A DNA stretch of 63,524 bases, taken from positions 1-63,524 of the forward strand of contig JAIEMA010000046.1 of NCBI GenBank assembly GCA_019752535.1, given 5' to 3'. Shown piece by piece: positions 27,779-36,747 of this stretch (positions are counted from its first letter, which is position 1; each line of letters opens with the position of its first letter). The stretch is from Bacteriovoracaceae bacterium (GTDB taxonomy: Bacteria; Bdellovibrionota; Bacteriovoracia; Bacteriovoracales; Bacteriovoracaceae). Under the pieces are notes generated by a model. The model searched no databases. It was not told the origin of the DNA and was given only the letters and a program-made list of their open reading frames with translations. Made by a program: the position numbers and the translations under genes.

Positions 27779-28093
27779 TTAATAGAGAGGTATTTTAGGG
27801 TCAATCAATCTTGACCAGGAGTCGATTCCACCGGCCAAAGAAAAGGCTTCAAGATCTTTTTGAACAAGAATTTGAGCGGCATGAAGGCTTCTCACACCAT
27901 GGTGACAATAAGTGACTATCGGACCCTCATCGTCAGGTATCTCACGCCATCTTCTCTCAAGTTCTGGGAGAGGAATCAAAGTTCCTCCGATATCGGCAAT
28001 TTTCTTTTCCTCTTCAAAACGAACATCAACCAAAGTAAATTTTTGGCCTTCATCAATCCACTTTTTGAGTTCTTGGGCCGTAATTTCTTTCAT
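27779..28093 (-). CDS. Single-domain rhodanese-like sulfurtransferase
   Basis: 104 residues: one rhodanese domain with LVDVRFEEE, the active-site loop C63-HHGVRS, and the final GGIDSW motif. It transfers sulfane sulfur from a persulfide on C63. Its start overlaps the cysE stop by four bases, so it is made with serine acetyltransferase and probably works in cysteine or sulfur trafficking. It is cytoplasmic. Confidence 0.93.
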   Translation of the reverse strand: MKEITAQELKKWIDEGQKFTLVDVRFEEEKKIADIGGTLIPLPELERRWREIPDDEGPIVTYCHHGVRSLHAAQILVQKDLEAFSLAGGIDSWSRLIDPKIPLY

Positions 28094-28872
28094 GTGTTAA
28101 ACACTTTTGAGTTTGCCGGCACTGATTGAGTGAGCCAGTAGTTTCCGCCGATAACTGAGCCTCTCCCCACAACAGTCTCTCCACCTAGAATGGTCGAGTT
28201 GGCATAGATGACGACATCATCTTCAATCGTAGGGTGACGTTTAATATGTTGCATTCTCTTCTTTACACTCAAAGCTCCCAGAGTCACACCTTGATAAATT
28301 TTAACATTTTTACCAATGATGGATGTCTCACCAATCACCACACCAGTTCCATGATCAATGAAAAAGCTCTCCCCAATTTGCGCAGCTGGATGAATATCAA
28401 TGCCTGTGCGTTCATGAGCGTATTCAGACATAAGGCGCGGGAGGAGAGGAATTTCTAATTTAACTAAAGCATGGGCAATTCGATGAGCGGCGATAGCGTA
28501 AAATCCGGGATACGAGACGATTACTTCTTCTATTGAGTGAGCGGCCGGATCACCTTGGAAAGCCGCTTCGGCATCTTTATCACACAGGGCCGCAATTTCT
28601 GGAATTCCAGCGAGAAAGGTTTGAACAAGTTTCTCAGCTTCAAGGCCAGGCTTTAAAGTTGAGAGAGCAGAGACTGCGCTGATGAGTTTTTTTGAAATAT
28701 TATCAATCGCATGCTGAGCATCATTGGCGTTTTGCAGCTGAATTCGTCCTCTTTGGGGATAGAGGAGGGCAATAATATCTTCCACCGTACAACGAAGCTC
28801 TGAGACATTAAGCGTCAATTGCCCCTTAAGTGTGCGATCTTGATAAAGAAAATGTGCAAGTTCAGAGGACAT
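28090..28872 (-). CDS. cysE: Serine O-acetyltransferase
   Basis: 260 residues. Helical N-terminal domain, then a left-handed beta helix of hexapeptide repeats (DIHPAAQIGESFFIDHGTGVVIGETSIIGKNVKIYQG region), with catalytic histidines in DIHP and IDHGTG. It makes O-acetylserine from serine and acetyl-CoA, the first step of cysteine synthesis. It is divergent from the cysteine synthase gene, sharing an 88-base promoter region that contains an imperfect CGGTAA/TTACCG pair (28886-28917). A rhodanese gene follows. Confidence 0.95.
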   Translation of the reverse strand: MSSELAHFLYQDRTLKGQLTLNVSELRCTVEDIIALLYPQRGRIQLQNANDAQHAIDNISKKLISAVSALSTLKPGLEAEKLVQTFLAGIPEIAALCDKDAEAAFQGDPAAHSIEEVIVSYPGFYAIAAHRIAHALVKLEIPLLPRLMSEYAHERTGIDIHPAAQIGESFFIDHGTGVVIGETSIIGKNVKIYQGVTLGALSVKKRMQHIKRHPTIEDDVVIYANSTILGGETVVGRGSVIGGNYWLTQSVPANSKVFNT

Positions 28873-28960
28873 GACATACCTTTTGCGGTAAGTAAGAAGC
28901 CTTTAAGAGTTTTACCGTTTGAGTCTAAAAAACGCAATCTGTCCTTGCTTGGAGATGACT

Positions 28961-30007
28961 ATGACTTCAAAAGATCAAGTTTTCGAGAATATTAAAAAAA
29001 CTGGGCTCTTGGGTCTCATTGGAAATACTCCAATGATTAAAGTCGAAAGTTTGTCGAAATTGACTGGGCGAGACATTTTCATGAAGTGCGAAAACTTCAA
29101 TCCGGGCGGCACGATTAAAGATCGTCCCGCTCTTTATATGGTGGCCAAGGCCATTGCTGACGGAAGACTCAAGCCCGGCATGACCATTGTGGAGGGTACA
29201 GCTGGTAATACGGGAATTGGTCTCGCGATGGTAGGTCAATGCCTAGGTTACAAAGTGATTGTTGTGCTTCCTAAGGGGCAGGACCCATCGAAGCTTAAAA
29301 ATCTGGCTCTCTATGGAGCCGAAATCGTTGAAACAGATGCGGTCATGTATCCCGATGAAAAGCATTTCTTTTTAGTGGGCAAAAAAATTGGCACTAGCTC
29401 TCCTGATTACTGGTGGGCCAATCAATTTGATAATCCAGACAACTGGGGATCTCACTATGAGACGACAGCACCAGAGATGTGGAAGCAGCTGGATGGCAAG
29501 ATTGATCATCTCGTATGCGCCGCTGGATCAAGTGGAACCATCGCGGGCGTCTCTAAATTCTTTAAAGAAAAAAATCCTGCGATAAAAGTCACTCTTGTAG
29601 ACCCACACGGCAGTGGTCTTTGTGCCAATGTTCATAAGAAAACATGGGATGTAGATGGGACCTACACCATGGCCGAAGGAGTGGGCATCACTCGTCCTAC
29701 AGAAAATTGGGCTGCCGCTTCAGTAGATGACGCCTTCACGCTTCCTGACCAAGCTCTCACTAGTCTTGCTTACTGGATTCGTCATAAAGAGGGACTAGTC
29801 ATGGGAATGTCCTCGATGTTGAATTTATCGGGCGCCTTTAGAACGGCCCTCAAATCACCAAAAGGCTCTCGCCTCGTTACCTTTATGTGTGACGGTGGAG
29901 ATCGCGCGACCGGGAAGATGTATAGTTCAGAGTTTTTGAAAGAAAAAAATCTTGATCCAAAAATTCTTAGTGATCAGGAATTAGTGAAGTATTTCGAATC
30001 ACTGTGA
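28961..30007 (+). CDS. cysK: Cysteine synthase, PLP-dependent
   Basis: 348 residues from the ATG at 28961, which has GGAG at the right distance; upstream ATG codons are less suitable. PLP lysine K53 lies in NPGGTIKDRPA, the phosphate-binding loop is GTAGNTGIGLA and later AAGSSGTIAGV. CysK enzymes usually have PSxSVKDR; the PGGTIKDR form is found in a separate branch of cysteine synthase/CBS-like enzymes. It uses O-acetylserine from the divergent CysE plus sulfide. Its end overlaps the end of the convergent membrane gene by nine bases. Confidence 0.9.
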   Translation: MTSKDQVFENIKKTGLLGLIGNTPMIKVESLSKLTGRDIFMKCENFNPGGTIKDRPALYMVAKAIADGRLKPGMTIVEGTAGNTGIGLAMVGQCLGYKVIVVLPKGQDPSKLKNLALYGAEIVETDAVMYPDEKHFFLVGKKIGTSSPDYWWANQFDNPDNWGSHYETTAPEMWKQLDGKIDHLVCAAGSSGTIAGVSKFFKEKNPAIKVTLVDPHGSGLCANVHKKTWDVDGTYTMAEGVGITRPTENWAAASVDDAFTLPDQALTSLAYWIRHKEGLVMGMSSMLNLSGAFRTALKSPKGSRLVTFMCDGGDRATGKMYSSEFLKEKNLDPKILSDQELVKYFESL

Positions 30008-31629
30008 AAGTGCACAAGCCGCATAAAATTCGCGGGCCCTCAAAAAGAGCGGATGCAATGGATCCTTTTCTAGTTTAGGGTTCTTCCTTGCTTGAGAGAG
30101 AGCATTCTCGACAACATTTAAAGCACGTTTCGGCTGACCATTATGAGCAAAATGGGCCGCAAGGCTGAGTTGTGATATTCGATCTGTGGGATGAAAACTT
30201 AATACTCTTTCAAAATACATCTTATCATTCTTAAAGGCAGCCGCATAGTCTACGGTCTGGAAACTCAAAAGAAACCATAAAGAGACGAGAGTGAGAGTTT
30301 GAAAGCGTTTAGGAAGAAGAGAGATGAGCCAAAGTTGTATCATGATAAAAAACGGAAGGACTAAGTAGTAGTGCTGTTCACTGATGTAGGAGTAAGTCAT
30401 ATAAGGAGCAATAATAAAGCCGATGAAAGGGACAAGACCTAGAACGATTGCAACGATAGAAAAAAGAGCAAGCTTAGATTTTTTGAACATTCCAAAAAGG
30501 ATTAGTGCGAGTGCTAGTCCATAACCTAGATAAGCCTTTGCTCCAAGTTTTCCACTAAAGGATCCATGAATTGGTGCAAGTGGGTAAGTGAAAAAAGGTT
30601 TTAAAATATACTCACCAAGAGTTTGAACAATGAGCAAAGCTTGGCTCGTCTTTACGTCTGGCTTCGGCTCTTCGTCTATCGGTTGGACTTCTACGGGAGG
30701 ATTGGTCGTCTCAATATTAGCCGTGACGGCTTCTGTGTCCGCAGGTGGAGTTTCTTGAAGAATTGTTTTTTCATCTTTTGGCGTTGAAGAATCCAAAACA
30801 TTTCCAATTGAATTGGGATCATTATTGTTTTCGAGTTTCTGAAGGGCAATTTTTTCAATATCACTCTCACAAGGACCTTCAAACTCTTCTTCCGGCTTAG
30901 ACATCGGTTCAGGTTCAGGTTCCGCTTCGACAGTTCTTTTTTGATCAACGATTGTTTTTGATTCAGCGACTCTTTCTTGAACCATATCATTGGTATAAAT
31001 GCGCCAGGTAGAAAATAGAGTTATTAATAAAAATGGGAGCAAATAGAGTTGTCTGCTTTGAATTTTTCTTTGTTGATACACAAGAAAGAGAAGAGCGATC
31101 CAGGGGAATGGCAGAACAGATGATTTCGAGAAAACGGAGAGAGTGAAAAGCAAAAAAGAGGCAACGTAGTAGCTTTTCTTTTTTGTTCTCCAGAATCGCA
31201 AACCGGCATGGAGACTTAAGATAAATAAAAAACCACAAAGAACGGTTTTAAATTGAACGATCCAAGCCACACTTAATAGGTTCAGTGGATGGAACCAAAA
31301 CAAAAGCATAACAGGGATGGCCCAGGCCCGTCGAAAATGTCGCACGAAACTTCCCAAAAGATAGCCGTTACTAAATGTAAGAGAAAATTGAGGCTATGCC
31401 AGTAGAAAGTGTTGTCTTTAAAAATGGAATAGAGAAATGCCAAAGAAGAGTCAAAGAGCGGCCATATATGAAAGCGCCAATAAACAGTATGGTCGGGAGT
31501 GTGATTGTAGAAGCGCCAAAATATAAAATGATAATCATCCCAAATCGGCTCACCAAAAAAAGTTTGTCCATAAGCGAAAACGAGGATGAGGATGACAAAA
31601 AAATAAAAAAGGATTTTTATCGCTTTCAT
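29999..31629 (-). pseudogene. Polytopic membrane protein with C-terminal TPR-like tail, frameshifted
   Basis: Two overlapping frames make one protein of about 543 residues. The first (31629 to about 31370) reads MKAIKILFYFFVILILVFAYG, PIWDDYHFIFW and LNFLLHLV. The second (to 29999) continues NGYLLGSF-like into LLFWFHPLNLLSVAWI, then more membrane spans, a glutamate-rich cytoplasmic or periplasmic insert and a C-terminal TPR-like segment (AAHFAHNGQPKRALNVVENAL). The layout is that of GT39-like/O-mannosyltransferase-related TPR membrane proteins. The shift falls near 31366-31372, where one extra A would restore HLVNGYLLGS. The start overlaps the HprK-like gene by four bases. Confidence 0.7.
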
Positions 31630-32636
31630 TTCTTCTCCAAAAATTGGAGAAGTGAGAGGGCATTCTGTTTAGGGGATGTTCCCATTGTGAAGAGATAGTG
31701 AGAACTGTTCTGCCAGAGTCTGATCGCAGACCATACTCTTTTTAGAGCAATGCTAAAGAGTTTGAGCCAATCAGAGGGAGTGCTTCTAATAAAGTATTCC
31801 AAAATCATAGGAAGCCCAATTCCAATGACCATATGTTCACTCAATGCCCTAAAAGTTCTGAGAGCGTCCATTGTAGAGAGATGAGATTCCGGCGAACTCC
31901 ATCTTTGGGCAAGAATGAGAATGGCCTTAGAACTCGGAGTGTTTTCAGCAATAGGAGAAGGCAGTTGATCAAGTGGGATAAGCCACTTATCTGTGAATTG
32001 CTGACGCTTGAAGAGACTGAATTGAGATTTTTTTTCTTCAAGTTCAGATGGCAAATGATCGACTCCAAGCCTTAAGGGGAATGGATGAACTCGTCCATTT
32101 GAATCAATTAAAGGCGTATCATCCGAGATGAGAGAGACCCCAGGCAGCTTTGCGATCTCCAAAAATAATGTTGTTTTGCCCCCTTTAGAAGGGAGCATCA
32201 CTATCACATCCTGAGATCTGTATCTAAATGAGCAGGCATGGACTTTGTGAAAACCACGAGAATCGAGATCCTTTCCAGTGAGGGAGAGAATCATGAGGTA
32301 AGCAATTTCATGAATGAGATCTGAGTCATTTGAATAGATGATTCCTTCATTTTTTCTGTAATCGTAAATACTAAGGGCTTTTCCAAAGTAATCATTCCAT
32401 CTCACTGCTCCATCGTCATAGGTCAGAGAGTTTTGTGAGATTTTATTGGCCGGAATTCTAGGAATAATACCACTGGGAGCAGAGGTGTGATGGAGTGTAA
32501 TGATAAAGTCAGGTTTAGAAATGGAGGGGGTCAGAAAATACTTAAATTCAATTTCAAGCATCTTTAGTGTTGAAGCTTGCTTTGACTGCACACGAATTGT
32601 GCTACCATAAATATTAATATCAACCGTTTGGTCCAT
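31626..32636 (-). CDS. HPr-kinase-like (PEPCK-fold) P-loop kinase
   Basis: 336 residues. GFHKVHACSF (128-137), a P-loop LPSKGGKTTL (148-157) and LISDDTPLID (169-178) follow the order of HprK-related kinases (HAxxV, P-loop, SDD). The typical GxxGxGKS is changed to SKGGKTT. It lacks the N-terminal half of true HprK, so it belongs with HprK-related kinases that occur in peptide-modification or surface-assembly clusters. The substrate is not known. The end overlaps the frameshifted membrane gene. Its start is only three bases from the divergent GT2 start; a later ATG (32561) is a possible alternative. Confidence 0.7.
   Translation of the reverse strand: MDQTVDINIYGSTIRVQSKQASTLKMLEIEFKYFLTPSISKPDFIITLHHTSAPSGIIPRIPANKISQNSLTYDDGAVRWNDYFGKALSIYDYRKNEGIIYSNDSDLIHEIAYLMILSLTGKDLDSRGFHKVHACSFRYRSQDVIVMLPSKGGKTTLFLEIAKLPGVSLISDDTPLIDSNGRVHPFPLRLGVDHLPSELEEKKSQFSLFKRQQFTDKWLIPLDQLPSPIAENTPSSKAILILAQRWSSPESHLSTMDALRTFRALSEHMVIGIGLPMILEYFIRSTPSDWLKLFSIALKRVWSAIRLWQNSSHYLFTMGTSPKQNALSLLQFLEKK
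32582..32611 (+). promoter_or_regulatory. Putative promoter for the GT2 gene inside the opposing kinase gene
   Basis: TTGACT (32582-32587), an 18-base spacer and CATAAA (32606-32611) lie about 29 bases before the GT2 start, in an AT-rich stretch inside the 5' coding part of the HprK-like gene. Confidence 0.35.
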
Positions 32637-32639
32637 AGT

Positions 32640-33614
32640 ATGATCTCTGTTCTTATCATAACCCGAGAGCGCACAGCTCTGCTAAAAAAATGTTTAGCCT
32701 CTCTCTCCACTTGGGGTGAGATACACCCGGTTGAGGTGATTGTTATTCTCAATGGTGAAGACCCTGAGACTGAGAGTTTCCTTACTCAATCTAAAATGCG
32801 CTCTCTTCAGTGGCATAAGACTAAAGAAGTCTTGCTACCAGGGGCCGCGAGAAACTTCGGCATCAATTTTATCAAAGGTGAATGGACCTTTTTAATTGAT
32901 GATGATGCTCGGGTAACGCCTGGGTACCTTGAATATTGGATAAAGCTCGCTCGCGAGTTTCCGCTTGCCCAAGTTATTGGGGGACCTGATTCGCCACCCC
33001 CTGATAGTGATGGAGTGCCAGTGGCGGTCTCAATCGCACTTGCCTCACCACTATGCAGTGGAGCCACTTACAAAAGACATTATCCCGTTGGGCTTAAACC
33101 AGAGAAAACAGATGAAACGACGCTGACATCTTGTAATCTTTGGATCCGCTCACATTGGTGGCATAAAGGAATTAGGTTTCCAGAAAATTATCGCAGAGGC
33201 GAAGAGACGGTACTTTTAAGAGATATTCAAAAAAGAACGGATGAACTCTGGTGGTTTCCAGGCCTTTCAGTTTGGCATGTGAGAAGAAATAATTTTGTCT
33301 CTTTAGCAAAAGCAAGTTGGGGTGGGGGATATTTTAGGGCACGAGTTATCAAGGAGAGTGGTGGAGAGAAGTGGTATTTTCTCGCTCCACTTTTTGTCAT
33401 TCTTCATTTCTCAATCGTTGCGATGCCTCCCTTCTTTGTCTTTCTTGCCTGCTTTTGGTTATTGATAGTGGGCAGTATGTCGATCGCTCTCTCTTACAAA
33501 ATGAAGAGGCTCAAGCTATTTCCAATCGTCATTTTTCTCCATTGGTGGATCCTCTTTAATTATGGATGCGGCTTTTTTCAGTTTCTTACTGAATGGGGGA
33601 GAAACGATGAGTGA
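32640..33614 (+). CDS. Glycosyltransferase family 2 with C-terminal membrane segments
   Basis: 324 residues from the ATG at 32640. GT-A fold: MISVLIITRERTALLKKCL (nucleotide-binding start), the metal-binding acidic patch TFLIDDDARVTPGYLEYW and a later acceptor-binding motif with NYRRGEETVLLRDI. Two hydrophobic helices close the protein (about 240-300: FVILHFSIVAMPPFFVFL and LFPIVIFLHWWILFN). It should transfer a sugar on the cytoplasmic side of the inner membrane. The end overlaps the S26-like start by eight bases, so the two are one operon. Confidence 0.9.
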   Translation: MISVLIITRERTALLKKCLASLSTWGEIHPVEVIVILNGEDPETESFLTQSKMRSLQWHKTKEVLLPGAARNFGINFIKGEWTFLIDDDARVTPGYLEYWIKLAREFPLAQVIGGPDSPPPDSDGVPVAVSIALASPLCSGATYKRHYPVGLKPEKTDETTLTSCNLWIRSHWWHKGIRFPENYRRGEETVLLRDIQKRTDELWWFPGLSVWHVRRNNFVSLAKASWGGGYFRARVIKESGGEKWYFLAPLFVILHFSIVAMPPFFVFLACFWLLIVGSMSIALSYKMKRLKLFPIVIFLHWWILFNYGCGFFQFLTEWGRNDE

Positions 33615-34011
33615 CGCAGGCAAAATGACATGGGAAGAATTTGTTGAAGTAAAAAAATCTCAACCCCTGTTTAAGTTTTCTGTCATTACTGGATCGATGG
33701 TCCCAGTTCTTCAGGTAGGCGAGACTGTGGTTGTTGATGTGGATTCGACAATTGATATTCACGATATCATCGTGTTTTGGCAGGATGGAAAATTAGTCTG
33801 TCATACCGTTTGGCGAAAAAATAGAATCATACGAGATGAAGGTGAAGAGGTTTGGGTCACAAGAGGGATAGCCTCAAACATGATGGACCTCTCCATCAAA
33901 AAAAGTGAAATACTGGGCAAAGTGATCAGCCATAAGCTCCCACTGTGGTGGAAGCTTAAATTAAGATGGAGAGAATTAAAGCTCTTCGGGCAATCTCAAC
34001 CTTTCCACTAA
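33607..34011 (+). CDS. Soluble S24/S26 signal-peptidase-like protein (Ser-His type)
   Basis: 134 residues from the ATG at 33607 with a GGGGGAG site. It resembles the SipW/ER type signal peptidase core: nucleophile loop ITGSMVPVLQVGE with S30, strand VVVDV, DIIVFW, then LVCHTVWR with H66 in place of the usual lysine, and VTRGIASNMMD matching the box E KGDNNxxxD region. There is no N-terminal membrane anchor, unusual for a signal peptidase. Small soluble S24/S26-like proteins occur next to HprK-like kinases in some peptide-modification clusters. It overlaps the GT2 end by eight bases and the convergent unknown gene by 36 bases. Confidence 0.72.
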   Translation: MSDAGKMTWEEFVEVKKSQPLFKFSVITGSMVPVLQVGETVVVDVDSTIDIHDIIVFWQDGKLVCHTVWRKNRIIRDEGEEVWVTRGIASNMMDLSIKKSEILGKVISHKLPLWWKLKLRWRELKLFGQSQPFH

Positions 34012-34932
34012 TAATTCTAAGAGCGCAGGAATAATAGGGTAAGGAAGAGAGGCTTTTTTATTCAATGAAGTTTTCTTGTGAAATAAAAAAGGTGAAAAAT
34101 CAGAATCCTCACATTCTGCAGTGTAGATCGTAAGATTGTGTTTAAAAGACATTGGCCACTCGCCAATTTTCTTTCCCTTGAAGCCCGGATATCTCGTCCG
34201 AGGTTGAGTCTGAGCGGACTGAGAGTAAACTAAATTATCAACTGCACATAAACTCACCCCACCAAAATACAGATCTGTGTTGATGTAAGTGATATCAGTC
34301 TTAGAACACATGGCCTTAAAATCTAAAAACGTGAGTAGTTCAGGTGCATTCTTAAAATAATTTTGAAAAATGGACATAAATTCAAAGGATATTTTCTTAT
34401 CTGTCCAAGTGTGATCAAAAGGTTCGTTTCTAGAAGCGATATAGGCACTCAACGTGGCATCTTTTGGAAAACGCTCAAGCCACTTCGGCATGTGATGCTT
34501 AAAGTGCTGCCAAGATAAACACGTGTCAGAAACCATAGAACAGAAAACAAGTCGCTTCGTTTGTTTAAAGGGTCTTGGATTTTCCATGCGATAGGCTAAC
34601 ACTTTTGCTCTCCAAGCATCGGGAACTAAAAACAAGAGATCTGCTGGAACTAAAAATGTGGCGACATTACCTTTAGGTGAAGGAAATCTTAAAAAGAAAT
34701 CCAGCAACATATGTGCGCCGTCTCTCAGAAGTACAACTTTAAAGTATTCTAAATGCTCTTGAGTTTGAAAAAAACATGAAAACATCGCATTGAGAGGATG
34801 GTAAAAGTCCTCACTCGAAGGCCACATGCGACCTTGCATATCGGTCGGTAGATCTGCATGAAGGGGGTTATCCCATCTGAAGGTAAGAAAGTGACGTGAA
34901 GCTTCGACTTCTTTTTTTAGATTATCTAACAT
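33976..34932 (-). CDS. Unknown 318-residue protein next to glycosyltransferases
   Basis: 318 residues without signal peptide or clear membrane spans. It is rich in aromatic residues and contains several cysteines. I recognise no family. Its start overlaps the GT4 stop by 11 bases, so it is translated with that glycosyltransferase and may act on the same surface sugar. Its 3' end overlaps the convergent S26-like gene by 36 bases. Confidence 0.65.
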   Translation of the reverse strand: MLDNLKKEVEASRHFLTFRWDNPLHADLPTDMQGRMWPSSEDFYHPLNAMFSCFFQTQEHLEYFKVVLLRDGAHMLLDFFLRFPSPKGNVATFLVPADLLFLVPDAWRAKVLAYRMENPRPFKQTKRLVFCSMVSDTCLSWQHFKHHMPKWLERFPKDATLSAYIASRNEPFDHTWTDKKISFEFMSIFQNYFKNAPELLTFLDFKAMCSKTDITYINTDLYFGGVSLCAVDNLVYSQSAQTQPRTRYPGFKGKKIGEWPMSFKHNLTIYTAECEDSDFSPFLFHKKTSLNKKASLPYPIIPALLELLVERLRLPEEL

Positions 34933-36208
34933 AGTGACGATAGACCTGCATGTAGAGTTTGTTGAAGGTGTGCTTCTTCATATCCGTGAAGGTATTAGAG
35001 CGATTATAAAGTTCAGATTCAGCTGCTTTATGAAGAGTTTCAGTGAATCCTTTAAATGGAGTAAGATTCTTTAATCCAGCTTTAACGATTTGTGCTGCGT
35101 TTTCGATACCAGTCCATTTAAGAGAGTTTTTTTGAATAAGACTGCGATTAAAGCCTTTCGCATTCTCGTACATAAAACTTAATTCTTTCTCGAGTGATTT
35201 GATATGAATGAGTTTTCCCTTAGGCGCAATTTTGACGGGCACTAACTTAATGGCCTCTTCTAGTCCCGGTTGAACAAAGCCTTCAAAGCCTGCCCAGTCA
35301 GTAAGAATCAGCGGGAGCCCACAGGCCAGTGCCTCTGCACAACTCATTCCATAGTCTTCATCATTATGAACACTAATGTTCACTAAACAGTCTGCAGCAT
35401 TATAGTAAGCAGTTAATTCTTTATTGGGTCTGAAACCATGGAACTCAAAATATTTTTTTTCTTCATCTGGTAGTTTATTTAAAACTTTTTGCAGGCGATG
35501 GAAGTATTCGCCTTCATATTCGCCTTTAAACAACCAAGGTTCACCAATCTTATCTGTGTCACCTACAAAAACCATCTTGGCATTGGCTTTGGTTTCATTT
35601 CTCCACTTCGCAAATGCGGGGATGAGTTGATGAATCCTCTTCTGTTGAGAGAGGCGACCAGTGAAAATGAAGATGACTTCTTTGTCGCTCCATCCATAGC
35701 TCTTGCGAGCCGCTAGGCGAATTTTTTCATCGAATCCGAATTCGCTGTCATCAACAGGGAAGGGGCAAATAGCGAGTTGATCTTCAGGGATAAACTCAGT
35801 CAACATCGCCTTTTGTCTTCGGCTGGCTGCATACCAAAGAGTCTTTTTATCTTTCATCATCTTCTCAAAAACTTTCCAGTGCTTGAAAGTAAGGGTGAAG
35901 TCTCCATAGAGATGGAAGATATAATCTGGGGTATGGCCCATTTCCTCAAATTCATTGCCCAACCACTGCATGATATAAATGGGATGGGGCTTGTGATCAA
36001 GAAAGATAACGACATCTGGCTTAGAGTCTCGAGCTTTTCTCGCGCTCTCATAATACTCAGTATCTTCAAGATATTCAGAGTAATGAATGGGGATTATTTC
36101 AATGTCTTTGGCGTTCACTTCATACGCCTTGATCAGATTTGAGACAATCTTTTGGCAACTAACCCAAGCCGAAGGTTTAAAAGAATAAATAATACACACT
36201 TTAAGCAT
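34922..36208 (-). CDS. Glycosyltransferase family 4 (GT-B fold)
   Basis: 428 residues from the ATG at 36208, where family similarity begins (MLKVCIIYSFKPSAWVSCQ); a longer frame to 36259 is less likely. GT-B C-terminal motifs: IFIFTGRLSQQKRIHQLIPAF, FHGFRPNKELTAYYNAADCLVN and DYGMSCAEALACGLPLILT, the EX7E-type donor site. It transfers a sugar from a nucleotide donor, likely in surface polysaccharide or glycolipid synthesis. It is followed by the unknown 318-residue gene. Confidence 0.9.
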   Translation of the reverse strand: MLKVCIIYSFKPSAWVSCQKIVSNLIKAYEVNAKDIEIIPIHYSEYLEDTEYYESARKARDSKPDVVIFLDHKPHPIYIMQWLGNEFEEMGHTPDYIFHLYGDFTLTFKHWKVFEKMMKDKKTLWYAASRRQKAMLTEFIPEDQLAICPFPVDDSEFGFDEKIRLAARKSYGWSDKEVIFIFTGRLSQQKRIHQLIPAFAKWRNETKANAKMVFVGDTDKIGEPWLFKGEYEGEYFHRLQKVLNKLPDEEKKYFEFHGFRPNKELTAYYNAADCLVNISVHNDEDYGMSCAEALACGLPLILTDWAGFEGFVQPGLEEAIKLVPVKIAPKGKLIHIKSLEKELSFMYENAKGFNRSLIQKNSLKWTGIENAAQIVKAGLKNLTPFKGFTETLHKAAESELYNRSNTFTDMKKHTFNKLYMQVYRHYVR

Positions 36209-36312
36209 GAGACTATTAGAAAACGCAAACATGAGTTGGACAACTAAAAAAACACACAAAGAGCAATAGTCGGGTAATAGTAATCCTCATTCCGTCATGG
36301 CAGCATGTGATC

Positions 36313-36747
36313 ATGAAAATACTTCTTCAAGAATCAGTGAATCAATCTGTCCCAGTCGTCTTCAAAGGTTTTGATCAAAAACTTTTTGAAGCTCTTACCC
36401 CTCGCCCCTTAAGAAAAAAAATGATGCGCTTTGATGGATGTAAAGTAGGGGACAAACTTGAGATTTCTATGGCCACGGGGACTTGGATTGGAGTTATTAC
36501 TGAGCGAGTCGAAACCGATAAAGAGAGCTATTTTGTAGATGTGGGAGAGAAGCTCCCTTTTCCATTTAAAAAATGGAGACATAGACACATTGTAAGACGA
36601 GGAGAGTCAAAGACACTTATCATTGATGATATTGAGTATCATACATTTTTCATTGGTGTAGATCTTCTCTTGTTCGCTCCTCTTTGGGTTTTTTTCAAAT
36701 TAAGACATCCGGTCTATCGCAGTTATTTCTCAGGAGATAAAAAATGA
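36313..36747 (+). CDS. SRPBCC-like ligand-binding domain protein
   Basis: 144 residues; an in-frame GTG at 36307 adds two. The pattern FEALTPRPLRKKMMRFDGCKVGD and LEISMATGTWIGVITE is typical of small SRPBCC-type (START-like) cytoplasmic proteins. The C-terminus has a hydrophobic helix (GVDLLLFAPLWVFFKL) that could lie in the membrane. Function unknown. Its stop overlaps the tesA-like start by four bases, placing it first in the tesA-ybbA-ybbP operon. Confidence 0.65.
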   Translation: MKILLQESVNQSVPVVFKGFDQKLFEALTPRPLRKKMMRFDGCKVGDKLEISMATGTWIGVITERVETDKESYFVDVGEKLPFPFKKWRHRHIVRRGESKTLIIDDIEYHTFFIGVDLLLFAPLWVFFKLRHPVYRSYFSGDKK

